From 54-19 sp038210655 (GTDB lineage Bacteria; Chloroflexota; Chloroflexia; Chloroheliales; Chloroheliaceae), in NCBI GenBank assembly GCA_038210655.1, contig JBBQWM010000025.1, forward strand, positions 28,192 through 92,191: a stretch of 64,000 nt of DNA. The letters are read 5' to 3'. Within the stretch, counting starts at the first letter, position 1. Each line of letters starts with the position of its first letter. Below the pieces are notes generated by a model that made no database searches, was not told the DNA's origin, and saw nothing but the letters and a program-made list of their open reading frames with translations. Below, in pieces: positions 50,134-59,637 of the stretch. The position numbers were made by a program, and so were the translations under genes.

Positions 50134-51285
50134 TTATTTCACCTGATACTTTTTAATATTCTGATTATGCTCTTCGAGAGTCTTTGCGAAAGCATGGCTG
50201 CCGTCGCGGTCGCCGGTCGCCACAAAAAACAGAAAGTCGGTGCTATAGGGTTCAACTGCCGCCCTGAGCGAGGCCAGACCCGGATTGCAAATTGGGCCGG
50301 GCGGTAATCCATTGATTTTGTAGGTATTATAGGGCGACTCGATATTAATGTCCTCTTTGCTCGGTTCAGTCCACCATTTAGCCAAAGCTTTTTCCTGAGT
50401 ATAGACCACTGTATCCCGCGCCCATTGCGCGGTGGGGTCAGTTTGCAGCTTCATATTGAGCTTGAGCCGGTTATAGAAGACGCTCGAAATCTTGGGCCGT
50501 TCGTCCGCCTTAGCCGCTTCACGCTCGATCAGCGAGGCTAGTATAACCGTCTTATAGATACCGTTGAGATCGCGGGATTTATCGCGTAGATTCTTGTCGA
50601 ACTGATCTCCAAAGCGGCGCAACATCATTTCGACAATCTGACTTTCGGTAAAGTTAGCCGGAATCTTATAGGTATCCGGGAACAAAAAGCCTTCCACCGA
50701 AGCCCCGGCTGGCTTGTCATTCAAAAAGCCAAAATCCCAGCTTTCCTCTCGCACGGCCTTGATAAATTTGTTTTTGTCCCAGCCATTATCAGCCAATTGT
50801 TGCGCGATCTGCTCCAATCGCCACCCTTCCAGGATTGTTACGTTCCGGTCGTTGAGCCGCACCGAACTAATCGCTTCCAACACTTCGTCCACCGTCATAT
50901 TGCGGCGCAAAGTGACCGTCCCAGATTGGACTTTAGATTCGACATCCCACAGTTTGGCCCGTACCCGGAAAACAAAAGTATTGCGGATCAACTTTTCTTT
51001 ATAAAGCGCATCGGTAATTGCGCTAAAAGTATCGCCTTTGGAGATTGAAAACAGATATTGGTCGTCTTTGGTGCTGGGCCTTTGGCCGAGTTCAAAAAAG
51101 AAATAAATCGACAAGCCAATCACTACAATGATCCCGACCATCACCAGGCCGAAGAAAATTTTGATAAGCTTGCCAAAAACATTACCTGCCGCTGCGCCTA
51201 ACTCGGAACCACCTGACCGCATAATTTTACTGCTTTCCCCTTGCCTTATATAGCTTGAAATAGATTGCGGGAGCCTGCCCCCCAT
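50134..51285 (-). CDS. mltG: Endolytic peptidoglycan transglycosylase MltG (YceG-like)
   Basis: Cuts nascent glycan strands at the membrane. The 383-residue protein has a membrane helix (IKIFFGLVMVGIIVVIGLSI), a LysM-like segment (QYLFSISKGDTFSAITDALY) and the catalytic YceG domain with the Glu in LASLIEREAAKADERPKISS, then FYNRLKLNMKLQTDPT and YNTYKINGLPPGPICNPGLA. A later start at 51222 (MRSGGSELG) is possible, as no good Shine-Dalgarno precedes 51285. The gap 51286-51525 holds no gene. Confidence 0.93.
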   Translation of the reverse strand: MGGRLPQSISSYIRQGESSKIMRSGGSELGAAAGNVFGKLIKIFFGLVMVGIIVVIGLSIYFFFELGQRPSTKDDQYLFSISKGDTFSAITDALYKEKLIRNTFVFRVRAKLWDVESKVQSGTVTLRRNMTVDEVLEAISSVRLNDRNVTILEGWRLEQIAQQLADNGWDKNKFIKAVREESWDFGFLNDKPAGASVEGFLFPDTYKIPANFTESQIVEMMLRRFGDQFDKNLRDKSRDLNGIYKTVILASLIEREAAKADERPKISSVFYNRLKLNMKLQTDPTAQWARDTVVYTQEKALAKWWTEPSKEDINIESPYNTYKINGLPPGPICNPGLASLRAAVEPYSTDFLFFVATGDRDGSHAFAKTLEEHNQNIKKYQVK

Positions 51286-51525
51286 CCGGTCAAGCGCCTA
51301 CTTAAAAAACGCGCTTGCCTCGAACTGGTTACACTCGATTATACCGCATTTTAGCAAAGGGGTCGCAAAAGGGCAAGCCGATCTACCGAATTTGGGGAGT
51401 TCGGGTCAGTTGTTCAAATTTCATAACCGTTGGATTGAGCTTTCGTCGAAATAATGGACAGTTAAGAGGTAAATTAGAATATTTTTTTACTGGGCGACTC
51501 TTCGTTGAGCCACCACTTCGGCAAT

Positions 51526-51762
51526 CTAGGAGTAATAGGTCTCGGTGTTATTGGATAGCCCTTCGACACCACCCAAAGCAGGGTGAATGTGCTTAAGTTG
51601 AATCGCGATCCGGTGAGCTACTATTCGTTCTTGTTCGCGGTAAAGCCGCACGCATTCGGTACAGCGCCAGCTACCATCGTAATAAGCTTGACCGGATTGT
51701 CCGCACCGGCAGCGTGGAAACTTGAAGTGCATAGCGTTACTTGAATGATTAGTCATAGGCAT
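51526..51762 (-). CDS. Small zinc-ribbon-like protein
   Basis: Starting at ATG 51762 (GGAGGG eight bases upstream) gives 78 residues. FKFPRCRCGQSGQAYYDGSW and RCTECVRLYREQERIVAHRI show a CxC...CxxC arrangement, likely a treble-clef or zinc-ribbon knuckle, followed by a helix. No family recognised. It is divergent from the LacI gene. Confidence 0.65.
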   Translation of the reverse strand: MPMTNHSSNAMHFKFPRCRCGQSGQAYYDGSWRCTECVRLYREQERIVAHRIAIQLKHIHPALGGVEGLSNNTETYYS

Positions 51763-51984
51763 GGAAATGTCCCTCCGCTCATTAGTTAGTTGGATTGATA
51801 CAAAGAGCCTCTGTAGCAAATCGAGACGGCTTTGTAGGATCACCCCTACATTTTAGACAGGCTCTACACAGGACGAACTTCTAATCTTAAATAATTTTAA
51901 CATCTCAAGCTTACGAAAAAGATTACAATCTGGGCCATTTCCCCAGCATTTTCTAACTCTTTTTGGAACCCATTCCAAAACCTC

Positions 51985-52068
51985 TTGACAACCAAAACGT
52001 TTTGGATAATAATAAAAGCACACCGAAAACGTTTTGGTTACATCCGGCCCAAACCTAAAACGTTTTGG
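51985..52068 (+). promoter_or_regulatory. LacI-gene promoter with three phased operators
   Basis: The -35 is TTGACA (51985-51990), the spacer 17 bp, the -10 AATAAT (52008-52013). Operator 1, CCAAAACGTTTTGG (51992-52005), fills the spacer. Operator 2, CGAAAACGTTTTGG (52024-52037), and operator 3, CTAAAACGTTTTGG (52055-52068), lie in the transcribed leader. Spacings of 32 and 31 bp are three helical turns, so all sites face the same side. TTTTGGAACCCATTCCAAAA (51961-51980) is a further related inverted repeat. Strong autorepression is expected. Confidence 0.85.
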
Positions 52069-52144
52069 AATAACTGGAGACTGCTACACTACCAACCAAT
52101 CGAATAGATTAGAAAAGAACCTGAATTATGGGGGTTACGAAGAC

Positions 52145-53206
52145 GTGGCGACCATTTTTGATATAGCTAAACAAGCCGGTGTTTCGATTACAACGGTTTC
52201 GCGGGCCTTGAACGGCTACAGTGATGTAAACGAAAAAACCCGGCGGCGGGTAGTGGAAATTGCTGGGAAGCTAAATTACTATCCCAGTGCTGCCGCGCGT
52301 AGTTTGCAAGGTAAAAAGACCAACACAATTGCCTTTGCCCCCATCTTGCGTGAATCAGGTGAGCCTGATCCGTTTCTTAAAGAGTTTATTGGGACGATGG
52401 CAATTAGCTGCCTGAGCCACGATCTGAGCTTGCTTGTGATGGTTGCCACTTCTACCCAGGACAATTCCGAAACCTACCGCGAATTGGCCGGGAGTGGGCG
52501 GGTAGACGGTATTATTTTGGCTGATGTCGAGCCTCAAGACCACCGCGTTGCCATTTTACAAGAATTGGGTATCCCATTTGTAGCTTTTGGTCGCACGACC
52601 GATTATGCCTCCTTAGCCTATCCTTTTGTCGATGTGGATGGCGCAGCCGGGATTCAGGAACTGGTCAATTATCTTTACGAGCAGGGCCACCGGCGGATCG
52701 CCTATCTAAGTGACCCGGTAAATAGTTCTTGCGTAGTTTACCGTCATAACGGCTACCGCGAGGCGCTTATCCAGCACGGGTTAGAAGAAAACCCCCAACT
52801 TTCGATTGGAGACCTGGTACACGAACAGGAAATCAAAACGGCGGTCGCCCGTCTGTTTGAACTACCTTTTGCCGAACAACCAACCGCCATTGTCGCCAGT
52901 CACGATAGGCTGGCACTAAATGTGCTATATGCGCTTAGAGAGCGTGGTTTATCGGTTGGGAAAGGATCGGGTCAAATTGCGGTAAGTGGCTTCGACGATT
53001 TGCCTTTTGCCGCTTATCTCGATCCGAGTCTGACCACCCTCCGGCAGCCGATGGGCGCAATTTGCACTATTTTGTTGGAAATGTTGGTAGCTGTCCTGAA
53101 AAACAAAAGCGAAGTTGAACCCGAAAATCAGCTGCCGGGCCTGAATTGGGTTGGCCCTCAACAAGTTTTGCTCCGACCCGAATTCATCGTCCGTGCTTCG
53201 GCTTAG
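52145..53206 (+). CDS. LacI-family transcriptional regulator
   Basis: Sugar-responsive repressor, 353 residues from GTG at 52145, chosen because the helix-turn-helix starts at once (ATIFDIAKQAGVSITTVSRA). The hinge is YYPSAAARSLQGKKTNTIAF. The periplasmic-binding-protein-like domain ends with SGFDDLPFAAYLDPSLTTLR. Three palindromes in its own promoter are likely its operators. The downstream debranching enzyme and sugar importer make alpha-glucan or maltooligosaccharide the likely inducer, by inference. Confidence 0.9.
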   Translation: MATIFDIAKQAGVSITTVSRALNGYSDVNEKTRRRVVEIAGKLNYYPSAAARSLQGKKTNTIAFAPILRESGEPDPFLKEFIGTMAISCLSHDLSLLVMVATSTQDNSETYRELAGSGRVDGIILADVEPQDHRVAILQELGIPFVAFGRTTDYASLAYPFVDVDGAAGIQELVNYLYEQGHRRIAYLSDPVNSSCVVYRHNGYREALIQHGLEENPQLSIGDLVHEQEIKTAVARLFELPFAEQPTAIVASHDRLALNVLYALRERGLSVGKGSGQIAVSGFDDLPFAAYLDPSLTTLRQPMGAICTILLEMLVAVLKNKSEVEPENQLPGLNWVGPQQVLLRPEFIVRASA

Positions 53207-53212
53207 ATCTGC

Positions 53213-53270
53213 TCTACAGCATTTTGCAAAGACATCGAGTACGGGTCAATCTTTGTGCAATTTGCTATAG
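53213..53270. repeat. Degenerate CTATAGCAAATTG element
   Basis: The right end GCAATTTGCTATAG (53257-53270) is intact, the left end CTCTACAGCATTTTGCA is diverged. Same family as 20285-20359. Confidence 0.55.
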
Positions 53271-53356
53271 GCTCTAAGTCTATTAGATCGAACCAGGCTC
53301 TTTTGGGCGAAACTCGCATAGATGGCTTACTTAGAGTCTATCCCAATAGGCTGATG

Positions 53357-53592
53357 GTAGGGGCGACCTTTATGGTCGCCCCATAGCCGTCAACATAAGA
53401 ATAATATACTATTAATAAATTGTGAGCGTAAAGCAATTGAGTTCAAAGGCTTAAATCAGTAAGTTCTGGTAAGAGACTGAAACAATGTAACGGCATTTAG
53501 TTTTGAGCCTGTGCTAGTTATACTCATAATTGGCTTATATTATGTTATTTATAAATTGACGGCTATGGGGCGACCTTTATGGTCGCCCCTAC
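53357..53592. mobile_element. 236-bp element with 37-bp terminal inverted repeats
   Basis: Both ends carry GTAGGGGCGACC-TTTAT-GGTCGCCCC followed inward by ATAGCCGTCAA, in opposite orientation. Each arm contains its own small hairpin. The 160-bp centre is AT-rich with no ORF. It lies between the LacI and debranching-enzyme genes and separates them transcriptionally or adds a folded RNA. MITE-like. Confidence 0.75.
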
Positions 53593-53635
53593 ACAGAGCG
53601 GTTCTTAGTGACACTTTGAAAGCGAAGGTATAGTA

Positions 53636-55903
53636 GTGATAGACACTATAACTTTAAAAGACGACTTTACCTTTCTAGTAAGTGATAAAGCTGGGGAAGT
53701 GTTGAACGGCCCGCAAGGACACGGGCTTTATTTTCGTGATACCCGCTATCTAAGCTGTCTGGAGTTGTTGGTTAATGGTCAAGCCCCCCAGCAACTCAGC
53801 TACAACGCCGATTACAACATCAGTGCGACTTTCCAACTTAGTACTTCGCATGTCATCCAGTTACAGCCGCCGGATGTGGCGGTGACTCCGGCCTGGACAA
53901 CGGTCTCGCATGCGATAGGGATTGCCCGGCGGCGTTTTATTCGGCGCGGCTTGGTCGAAAGTCTCGAATTTTGCAACTATCATTCGGAGCCATTGAAGAT
54001 TAATCTGGCTCTGCGGGTCGGAGCCGATTTCGCCGATATTTTCGAGGTGCGTGGTTTCATACGCAAGCTAGACGGTCGGGCCGCCGAGATGGGCGTGGAG
54101 AAGGCGGGCCGTCAAGTTAACTTCAAGTCCGTACCGGTCAACCCGGTGCTGTCCCCGCGCTTTCTACACTTTGAGTGCGACCATACGCCAGAACGCTTTG
54201 AGTTGCAGGAGATCGTTAGTCCGATCAATGGCCTGATCGTGCCGGAAGTAATATTGTATTACACGCTCGAATTAAACCCCCAGCAACCCTTGACCCTAAG
54301 TTTGATGGCCTTGCCCGACCCAGCGGTGGCCCAAAACGAGCAAGGGGGTTTTGCAACCAGTACCGACTTTAAAACCGAGATAACCCATTCGCGACAGGTC
54401 TTTACCGATTGGGAACGAGCTTGTACACGAGTTATAACTGGCAATTACACGCTGGACAGGATTTTCCAGATCAGCATGCTCGATTTGCGTTCCCTTATGC
54501 AGCAAGAGCCACAGGGCTTGACCGTCACTGCCGGGCTACCCTGGTATTTTACCCTGTTTGGGCGTGATAGCCTGATTACCTCGATCCAGACGCTTGGCCT
54601 CAATCCGCAAATTGCGGTAGATAGCTTGCGGGCGCTGGCGGCTTATCAGGCGACCAGTTTTGACGATTGGCGCGACAGTGAACCGGGCAAGATTTTGCAC
54701 GAACTACGCCGGGGCGATATGACCCTCAGTGGCGAGATGCCCCATAGCCCTTATTACGGTTCGGTCGATAGCACCTTACTTTTTATTTTGTGCTTTGCCG
54801 AAACCCTCAAGTGGCTGGACGACCCGGATTTCTTCGCCGAAATGTGGCCTGCGGTTGAAAAGGCCGTGATCTGGGCCGAAAAATATGGCGATCTGGACGG
54901 GGATGGCTATATCGAATTCGCCCGGCGTTCGACTCGTGGGATTTTGCATCAGGGCTGGAAAGATAGCGACGAGTCGCTGGGCGGTTTTCCTGGCCCCCGT
55001 CCGATAGTTCCGATTGCGCTGGTCGAGGTCCAGGGCTATAACTATGCCGCTAAACTGGCCCTGGCTGAAACCCTCCGGCGCTATGGCGATGACGACCAAA
55101 AGCGACTCGCTAACCGCCTCGAACAGGAAGCGGCCCAGCTTAAGATCAATTTCAACCGCGATTTTTGGATGGAAAAAGAAGGCTTTTTGGGTCAGGCCCT
55201 CGACGGTAAAAAAAACCTGGTCAAAAACATCAGTTCCAGCCCCGGTCATTGTTTATGGAGCGGTATTGTAGATGAGGCCAAAGCAGCCCGGATGGTGGAA
55301 CGGTTGATGGAACCGGATATGTTGAGCGGGTGGGGCATTCGGACGATGAGTGAAGCCGACTGGACCTATAACCCGATGAGCTATCACAACGGCAGCATCT
55401 GGCCCCACGATAACGCCCTGATAATCGCCGGGTTGCGCCGTTACGGTTTTCACGCCGAGGCATTACGGGCGGCCACCCAGCTTTTAGAGGCGGCAGTTAC
55501 TTTCGGAGACTACCGCTTGCCGGAGCTTTACTGCGGTTTTCCGCGTAGCGAGGCCGGGCAGCCAGCCCCAGTGGCCTACCCGGTCAGTTGTAGCCCGCAA
55601 GCCTGGGCGGCCGGGACCCCCGCCTTACTCTTGCAGACCTTGCTCGGCCTGCAAGCCGATGCCCAGGATAAAACTCTTTCGGTCGATCCGATCTTGTTTG
55701 AGGGGATCGATCACCTGACTCTCTACGGTCTACGCATAGGCCGTAGCCGGTTGGATTTATCGTTCAAGCGCGAACCAACCGGCGACATTGTTTTGAACGA
55801 GATTGGGAAACCTGGGGGCGAATCAACACGCGCTCAGGAAATTACAGTTAGGTTGCAACGGTCGGTTGGGATTAAAGATGCCCACTTGACCGAGGCAACC
55901 TAG
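53636..55903 (+). CDS. Glycogen-debranching/amylo-alpha-1,6-glucosidase-like enzyme
   Basis: A 755-residue cytoplasmic enzyme starting at GTG with AAGG upstream. The N-terminal GDE_N_bis domain reads LKDDFTFLVSDKAGEVLNGP and HGLYFRDTRYLSCLELLVNG. The (alpha/alpha)6 barrel has GLPWYFTLFGRDSLITSIQT, LHQGWKDSDESLGG and YNPMSYHNGSIWPHDNALII, the expected catalytic acidic loops. It likely trims alpha-1,6 branches of glucans after import. No signal peptide. Confidence 0.9.
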   Translation: MIDTITLKDDFTFLVSDKAGEVLNGPQGHGLYFRDTRYLSCLELLVNGQAPQQLSYNADYNISATFQLSTSHVIQLQPPDVAVTPAWTTVSHAIGIARRRFIRRGLVESLEFCNYHSEPLKINLALRVGADFADIFEVRGFIRKLDGRAAEMGVEKAGRQVNFKSVPVNPVLSPRFLHFECDHTPERFELQEIVSPINGLIVPEVILYYTLELNPQQPLTLSLMALPDPAVAQNEQGGFATSTDFKTEITHSRQVFTDWERACTRVITGNYTLDRIFQISMLDLRSLMQQEPQGLTVTAGLPWYFTLFGRDSLITSIQTLGLNPQIAVDSLRALAAYQATSFDDWRDSEPGKILHELRRGDMTLSGEMPHSPYYGSVDSTLLFILCFAETLKWLDDPDFFAEMWPAVEKAVIWAEKYGDLDGDGYIEFARRSTRGILHQGWKDSDESLGGFPGPRPIVPIALVEVQGYNYAAKLALAETLRRYGDDDQKRLANRLEQEAAQLKINFNRDFWMEKEGFLGQALDGKKNLVKNISSSPGHCLWSGIVDEAKAARMVERLMEPDMLSGWGIRTMSEADWTYNPMSYHNGSIWPHDNALIIAGLRRYGFHAEALRAATQLLEAAVTFGDYRLPELYCGFPRSEAGQPAPVAYPVSCSPQAWAAGTPALLLQTLLGLQADAQDKTLSVDPILFEGIDHLTLYGLRIGRSRLDLSFKREPTGDIVLNEIGKPGGESTRAQEITVRLQRSVGIKDAHLTEAT

Positions 55904-55912
55904 AAACACTTT

Positions 55913-56013
55913 AAGCCTATCTCGCTAGAGGCGGCCTTCACGGTCGTCCGAAGTGGCCCGAACCGGGCGACTCTAAAGGTCGTCCCTACCCATCAACATG
56001 GTGAGATAGGCTT
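55913..56013. repeat. AAGCCTATCTC-bounded palindromic element
   Basis: AAGCCTATCTC (55913-55923) and GAGATAGGCTT (56003-56013) enclose a degenerate GGTCGTCC/GGGCGACC hairpin. It lies between the debranching enzyme and the solute-binding protein genes. Confidence 0.7.
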
Positions 56014-56055
56014 TTAGATTTGAACAACCGAACAATTAACAAGGAGGAGGCAAAG

Positions 56056-57507
56056 ATGCCAAGAATGAGACTATCAGGCCAGAAGCGCCTGTTAAGCCGG
56101 ATAAGCTGGTTGAGCTTGCTGGCTCTAATGACCGGGTTGCTGCTGGCAGCTTGCGGTGATGCGACCAACACTGTTGCGCCTGCCGCTACCACAGCCGCCG
56201 CCGCTACGACGGCAGTTGCTGCGGCTACCACCGCTGCTGCGGCAGCTACTACGGCAGCGGCAGGTGCTACCACGGCAGCCGTTGCCGCTACGACCGCCGC
56301 CGCTGCCGCTACGACCGCCGCCGCTGGCGGTGATGCGGCTCCTAATACGACCGTTACCGGTAACGTTCGTTTAGCGACCGCCACTTCTTCGCCCGAAGAA
56401 GACAAGATCGTCGATCAGCAGGTCGCTAATTTTACGAAGGCTTACCCTAATGTCAAAGTAGCTCGTGAGATCATCGCCAGCGACTATGATACCAAGATTA
56501 AGACCTTGATCGCCGGTAACAACGCGCCCGACGTGTTCTATGTCGATAGCTTAATCGCCCCCGACTACATCCAGGGCAAGGTTTTTGAGCCGCTTAACAG
56601 CTATGCCGATAAAAATAAGGTCAATATCGGTGATTTCTACCCGGCTCTAATTAAAGCCTATACCGGCCCGGACGGTAAGGTTTATGGGCTACCCAAAGAT
56701 CACAATACGCTGGCGATGTTCTACAACAAAGAGATGTTCCAGCAGGCTGGTATTACCGCCGCCCCTAAGACCTGGGACGAACTGCGGGCAGCCGCTCAGA
56801 AGCTCAAAGACAAGAACCCGGCGGCTGACTTCACCCCGATTGCTGCCGACCCCGACCTGGCTCGTTTGTTGCCCTGGGTTTATCAGGCGGGTGGTGGGAT
56901 GCTTTCGGACGACCTCAAGTCCTCCAAAGTAACCGAGGCTGGTTTCAAGAAGGGCCTCGATTTCTACTACGGCTTGCGTAAGGATGGCTTCTCGAAGAAG
57001 GCCAGCGAAGTCGGTGCAGACTGGGCCGGCGATGCTCTTATCAAGGGTAAAGCCGCTATCGCCTTTGAGGGTGGCTGGCTGATCCCGCCCCTTTCCAAAA
57101 CGCCTATGAAGGACAAAGTAGGGATTGCGGAACTGCCTAAAGGCGACCAGCAAGCTACGATGGACTTTACAGTCGCTTACGTAATGTCGTCCAAATCGAA
57201 GGACAAGGATGCCGCTTTTGCCCTCCTGAGCTTCCTGACCAGTGAGAGCCAGCAGCGTTTGTTGAGCGACACCGGTCTGGCGCTACCTTCGCGCCAATCG
57301 CTGACCGCCGCCTTCCTGGAGAAATACCCGGAGCGCAAACCGTTGGTGGATGGCACTAACTATGCCAAACCCTGGCAGTTTGGGGTCGGCTTTGGCGGCT
57401 TTGCCGACAAGGTGAACCCGGTTCTGCAAGGGGTTTTCTCCGGCAACAAACAGGCTGATGGTGCGGTCAAAGAGATCGACAGTCTGGTCAAAGAGCGCCT
57501 GAGTTAA
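56056..57507 (+). CDS. ABC sugar transporter, solute-binding lipoprotein
   Basis: Extracellular binding protein of 483 residues. AAGGAGGAGG before the ATG at 56056 fixes the start. The signal peptide ends MTGLLLAAC, a clear lipobox. A spacer of about 50 residues is built from ATTAAAA-like units (Ala/Thr only), a style common in Chloroflexota. The family 1 SBP fold follows (NVKVAREIIASDYDTKIKTL, APDVFYVDSLIAPDYIQGKV, GDALIKGKAAIAFEGGWLIP). It resembles maltose/multiple-sugar binding proteins. It feeds the two permeases downstream. Confidence 0.93.
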   Translation: MPRMRLSGQKRLLSRISWLSLLALMTGLLLAACGDATNTVAPAATTAAAATTAVAAATTAAAAATTAAAGATTAAVAATTAAAAATTAAAGGDAAPNTTVTGNVRLATATSSPEEDKIVDQQVANFTKAYPNVKVAREIIASDYDTKIKTLIAGNNAPDVFYVDSLIAPDYIQGKVFEPLNSYADKNKVNIGDFYPALIKAYTGPDGKVYGLPKDHNTLAMFYNKEMFQQAGITAAPKTWDELRAAAQKLKDKNPAADFTPIAADPDLARLLPWVYQAGGGMLSDDLKSSKVTEAGFKKGLDFYYGLRKDGFSKKASEVGADWAGDALIKGKAAIAFEGGWLIPPLSKTPMKDKVGIAELPKGDQQATMDFTVAYVMSSKSKDKDAAFALLSFLTSESQQRLLSDTGLALPSRQSLTAAFLEKYPERKPLVDGTNYAKPWQFGVGFGGFADKVNPVLQGVFSGNKQADGAVKEIDSLVKERLS

Positions 57508-57754
57508 CCAGGGTTGCCTCGCAGTTTCAAGCTTCGGTAAATTTCGGAAGGGTGTTCTGGCTATGCGAAAGCGGCCAGAATGCCCTCTTATCCTACTCCA
57601 CTGCTCAAAAGTTTAAAGCGTCCTTAAATTGTTTGGACTCGTGTTCGCACAATTATCAAAATATTTAAATTATAGGATAGGATTTGGTTACGTCCGCAAA
57701 ATTACCGGGTGCTTGACTGACAAGGAAATGTATCGGTAAAGGAGGCCGGTGGAT

Positions 57755-58690
57755 ATGGCAAGTACGGTTGACCAGGTAAATGTTGGGGCCAAGCAGATGA
57801 CGCTGTCCCAACAGAAGAGCCTGGATAAATGGGCCGGTTGGCTCTTTGTAGGGCCTGCCCTACTCTTTTTTGGGGTGTTTACAGTCTTTCCGATCTTGTA
57901 TGGGACTTTCCTGAGCTTCTTCAAGATCAGCAGTTTTAACATTGACGAGCGGACCTTTGTCGGCCTTGATAATTTTGGCAAGGCAATCAACGATCAGGAT
58001 TTTCAGACCGCCTTGTTCAATACCGCTCGTTTCTCCTTTTTCGTCGTAACGATCCAGACCGCCTTATCTTTGCTGTTAGCTGTCGCGGTCAACCAGAAGA
58101 TCAAAGGCCGGACTTTCTTCCGTACTGCCTTTTTCTTCCCGTCGATCAGCAGTTCGGTGGTTATCAGCATCATCTTTTTGTGGGTCTTTAACAAATTTGG
58201 CCTGCTCAATTACGCGCTCTCCGCGTTCGGGATTAACGGCCCGACCTGGGTGGATGACCCGAATACTGCCTTGCCCGCCATTATGGGTCTGAACATCTGG
58301 ACGACTTCCGGCACAATGATGATTCTGTACCTAGCCGCTTTACAGGATATTCCGGCTCACCTTTACGAGGCCGCCGCCGTAGATGGCGCGACTCCCTTCC
58401 AGCGCTTCTTCAAGATTACGCTACCTTTGCTGGCTCCTACGACTTTCTTTGTCGTAACGCTCGGTCTGATCGGTACGTTCCAGGTCTTTGACCAGGCGTT
58501 CGTAATTTCCAACGGGAGTGGCGGGCCGGAAAAATCGACCCTGACTGCCGTTTTCTATATCTACCAGCAAGCGTTCAAAGAGACCAACCGAATGGGCGTA
58601 GCCGCTGCTGCCTCGGTGATCTTGTTTGTGATTATTTTGGGGGTTACGTTGCTCCAGCGCCGTCTGTTTAAAAGCGAGCAGGAATATTAG
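57755..58690 (+). CDS. ABC sugar transporter permease (MalF-like)
   Basis: Inner-membrane permease of 311 residues with six helices. AAAGGAGG at nine bases supports the ATG at 57755 over the GTG at 57749. The EAA loop contacting the ATPase is YEAAAVDGATPFQRFFKITL. It begins LDKWAGWLFVGPALLFFGVF, the standard start of this family. The 240-bp gap before it shows no terminator that I could identify. Confidence 0.94.
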   Translation: MASTVDQVNVGAKQMTLSQQKSLDKWAGWLFVGPALLFFGVFTVFPILYGTFLSFFKISSFNIDERTFVGLDNFGKAINDQDFQTALFNTARFSFFVVTIQTALSLLLAVAVNQKIKGRTFFRTAFFFPSISSSVVISIIFLWVFNKFGLLNYALSAFGINGPTWVDDPNTALPAIMGLNIWTTSGTMMILYLAALQDIPAHLYEAAAVDGATPFQRFFKITLPLLAPTTFFVVTLGLIGTFQVFDQAFVISNGSGGPEKSTLTAVFYIYQQAFKETNRMGVAAAASVILFVIILGVTLLQRRLFKSEQEY

Positions 58691-58711
58691 CAAAGAAAGG
58701 AGGTTAGAGTT

Positions 58712-59617
58712 ATGGCTGTTTCAACCAATGTGCCGACTGGCAAGACCCAATCCGCTACCCCGACCGTTCTAGGCGAAAGTTCGCCCTGGGCCAAAATATT
58801 GATCAAAGTGGTTTCTTATGCTTTGCTGATCGGTTTTGCGCTCATCGAATTTTTGCCCTTCTTGTGGTCGCTGACCACTTCGTTCAAGACCGAGAACGAG
58901 ATCAACGCCGGGTTCTCGAAGGGCTTCAATTGGATTCCGCGCGAGTTTACCCTGGTAAACTATACCGACATCTTTACCAAAGTAGAATTCGGCAAGTGGT
59001 ACTTTAATAGCGCTCTGGTTGGGGTTATCACGACCTTGCTGACGTTGTTTTTCGCGTCCACCTCTGGCTATGCTTTTGCCCGGATTCCTTTTCCAGGCCG
59101 CAACCTGATCTTCTGGTTTATCCTGGCGACCATGATGATACCGGGTGTGATTACCTATGTGCCGATTTATATCTTGCTCAAAAACCTGGGCCTGATCGAC
59201 TCCATTCCGGGTCTTATCATCCCGTTTATGGTGACGGCATTTGGCATCTTCTTGATGCGCCAGTTCTTTCTCGCGATCCCGACCGAACTGGAAGAAGCCG
59301 CCCGTGTAGACGGGGCCGGTCGTATCCGAACCTTTGTCCAAATCGTGTTGCCGTTGGCTCGTCCGGCCCTGGCTGCGCTGACCATCTTCACCTTTATGGG
59401 ACGCTGGAACGACTTCTTGATGCCGTTGATTATTATCAGCAGCCCGGACAAATACACCCTGCCGCTTGGCATGAGTACTTTCCGCAGTCTCTATAAAACC
59501 GATTGGGGCTTGCTCATGGGTGGGTCGATCCTGGTCATGATCCCGATTGTGATAATGTTCGTATCCTTCCAGCGGTTCTTTATCGAAGGTATCTCTTATA
59601 CTGGCCTCAAAGGTTAA
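58712..59617 (+). CDS. ABC sugar transporter permease (MalG-like)
   Basis: Second permease, 301 residues, six helices. The EAA loop is LEEAARVDGAGRIRTFVQIV, followed by LPLARPALAALTIFTFMGRW and NDFLMPL, typical of MalG-type partners. AAAGGAGG precedes the ATG. No ATPase gene (MalK/MsmK type) follows, so the importer must borrow one encoded elsewhere. Confidence 0.94.
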   Translation: MAVSTNVPTGKTQSATPTVLGESSPWAKILIKVVSYALLIGFALIEFLPFLWSLTTSFKTENEINAGFSKGFNWIPREFTLVNYTDIFTKVEFGKWYFNSALVGVITTLLTLFFASTSGYAFARIPFPGRNLIFWFILATMMIPGVITYVPIYILLKNLGLIDSIPGLIIPFMVTAFGIFLMRQFFLAIPTELEEAARVDGAGRIRTFVQIVLPLARPALAALTIFTFMGRWNDFLMPLIIISSPDKYTLPLGMSTFRSLYKTDWGLLMGGSILVMIPIVIMFVSFQRFFIEGISYTGLKG

Positions 59618-59637
59618 TAAGATTTCCCTTAGATTGC

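Noticed and set aside
56156..56374. Leu/Pro/Arg-rich plus-strand frame
   Set aside because: Out-of-frame reading of the Ala/Thr spacer in the solute-binding lipoprotein.
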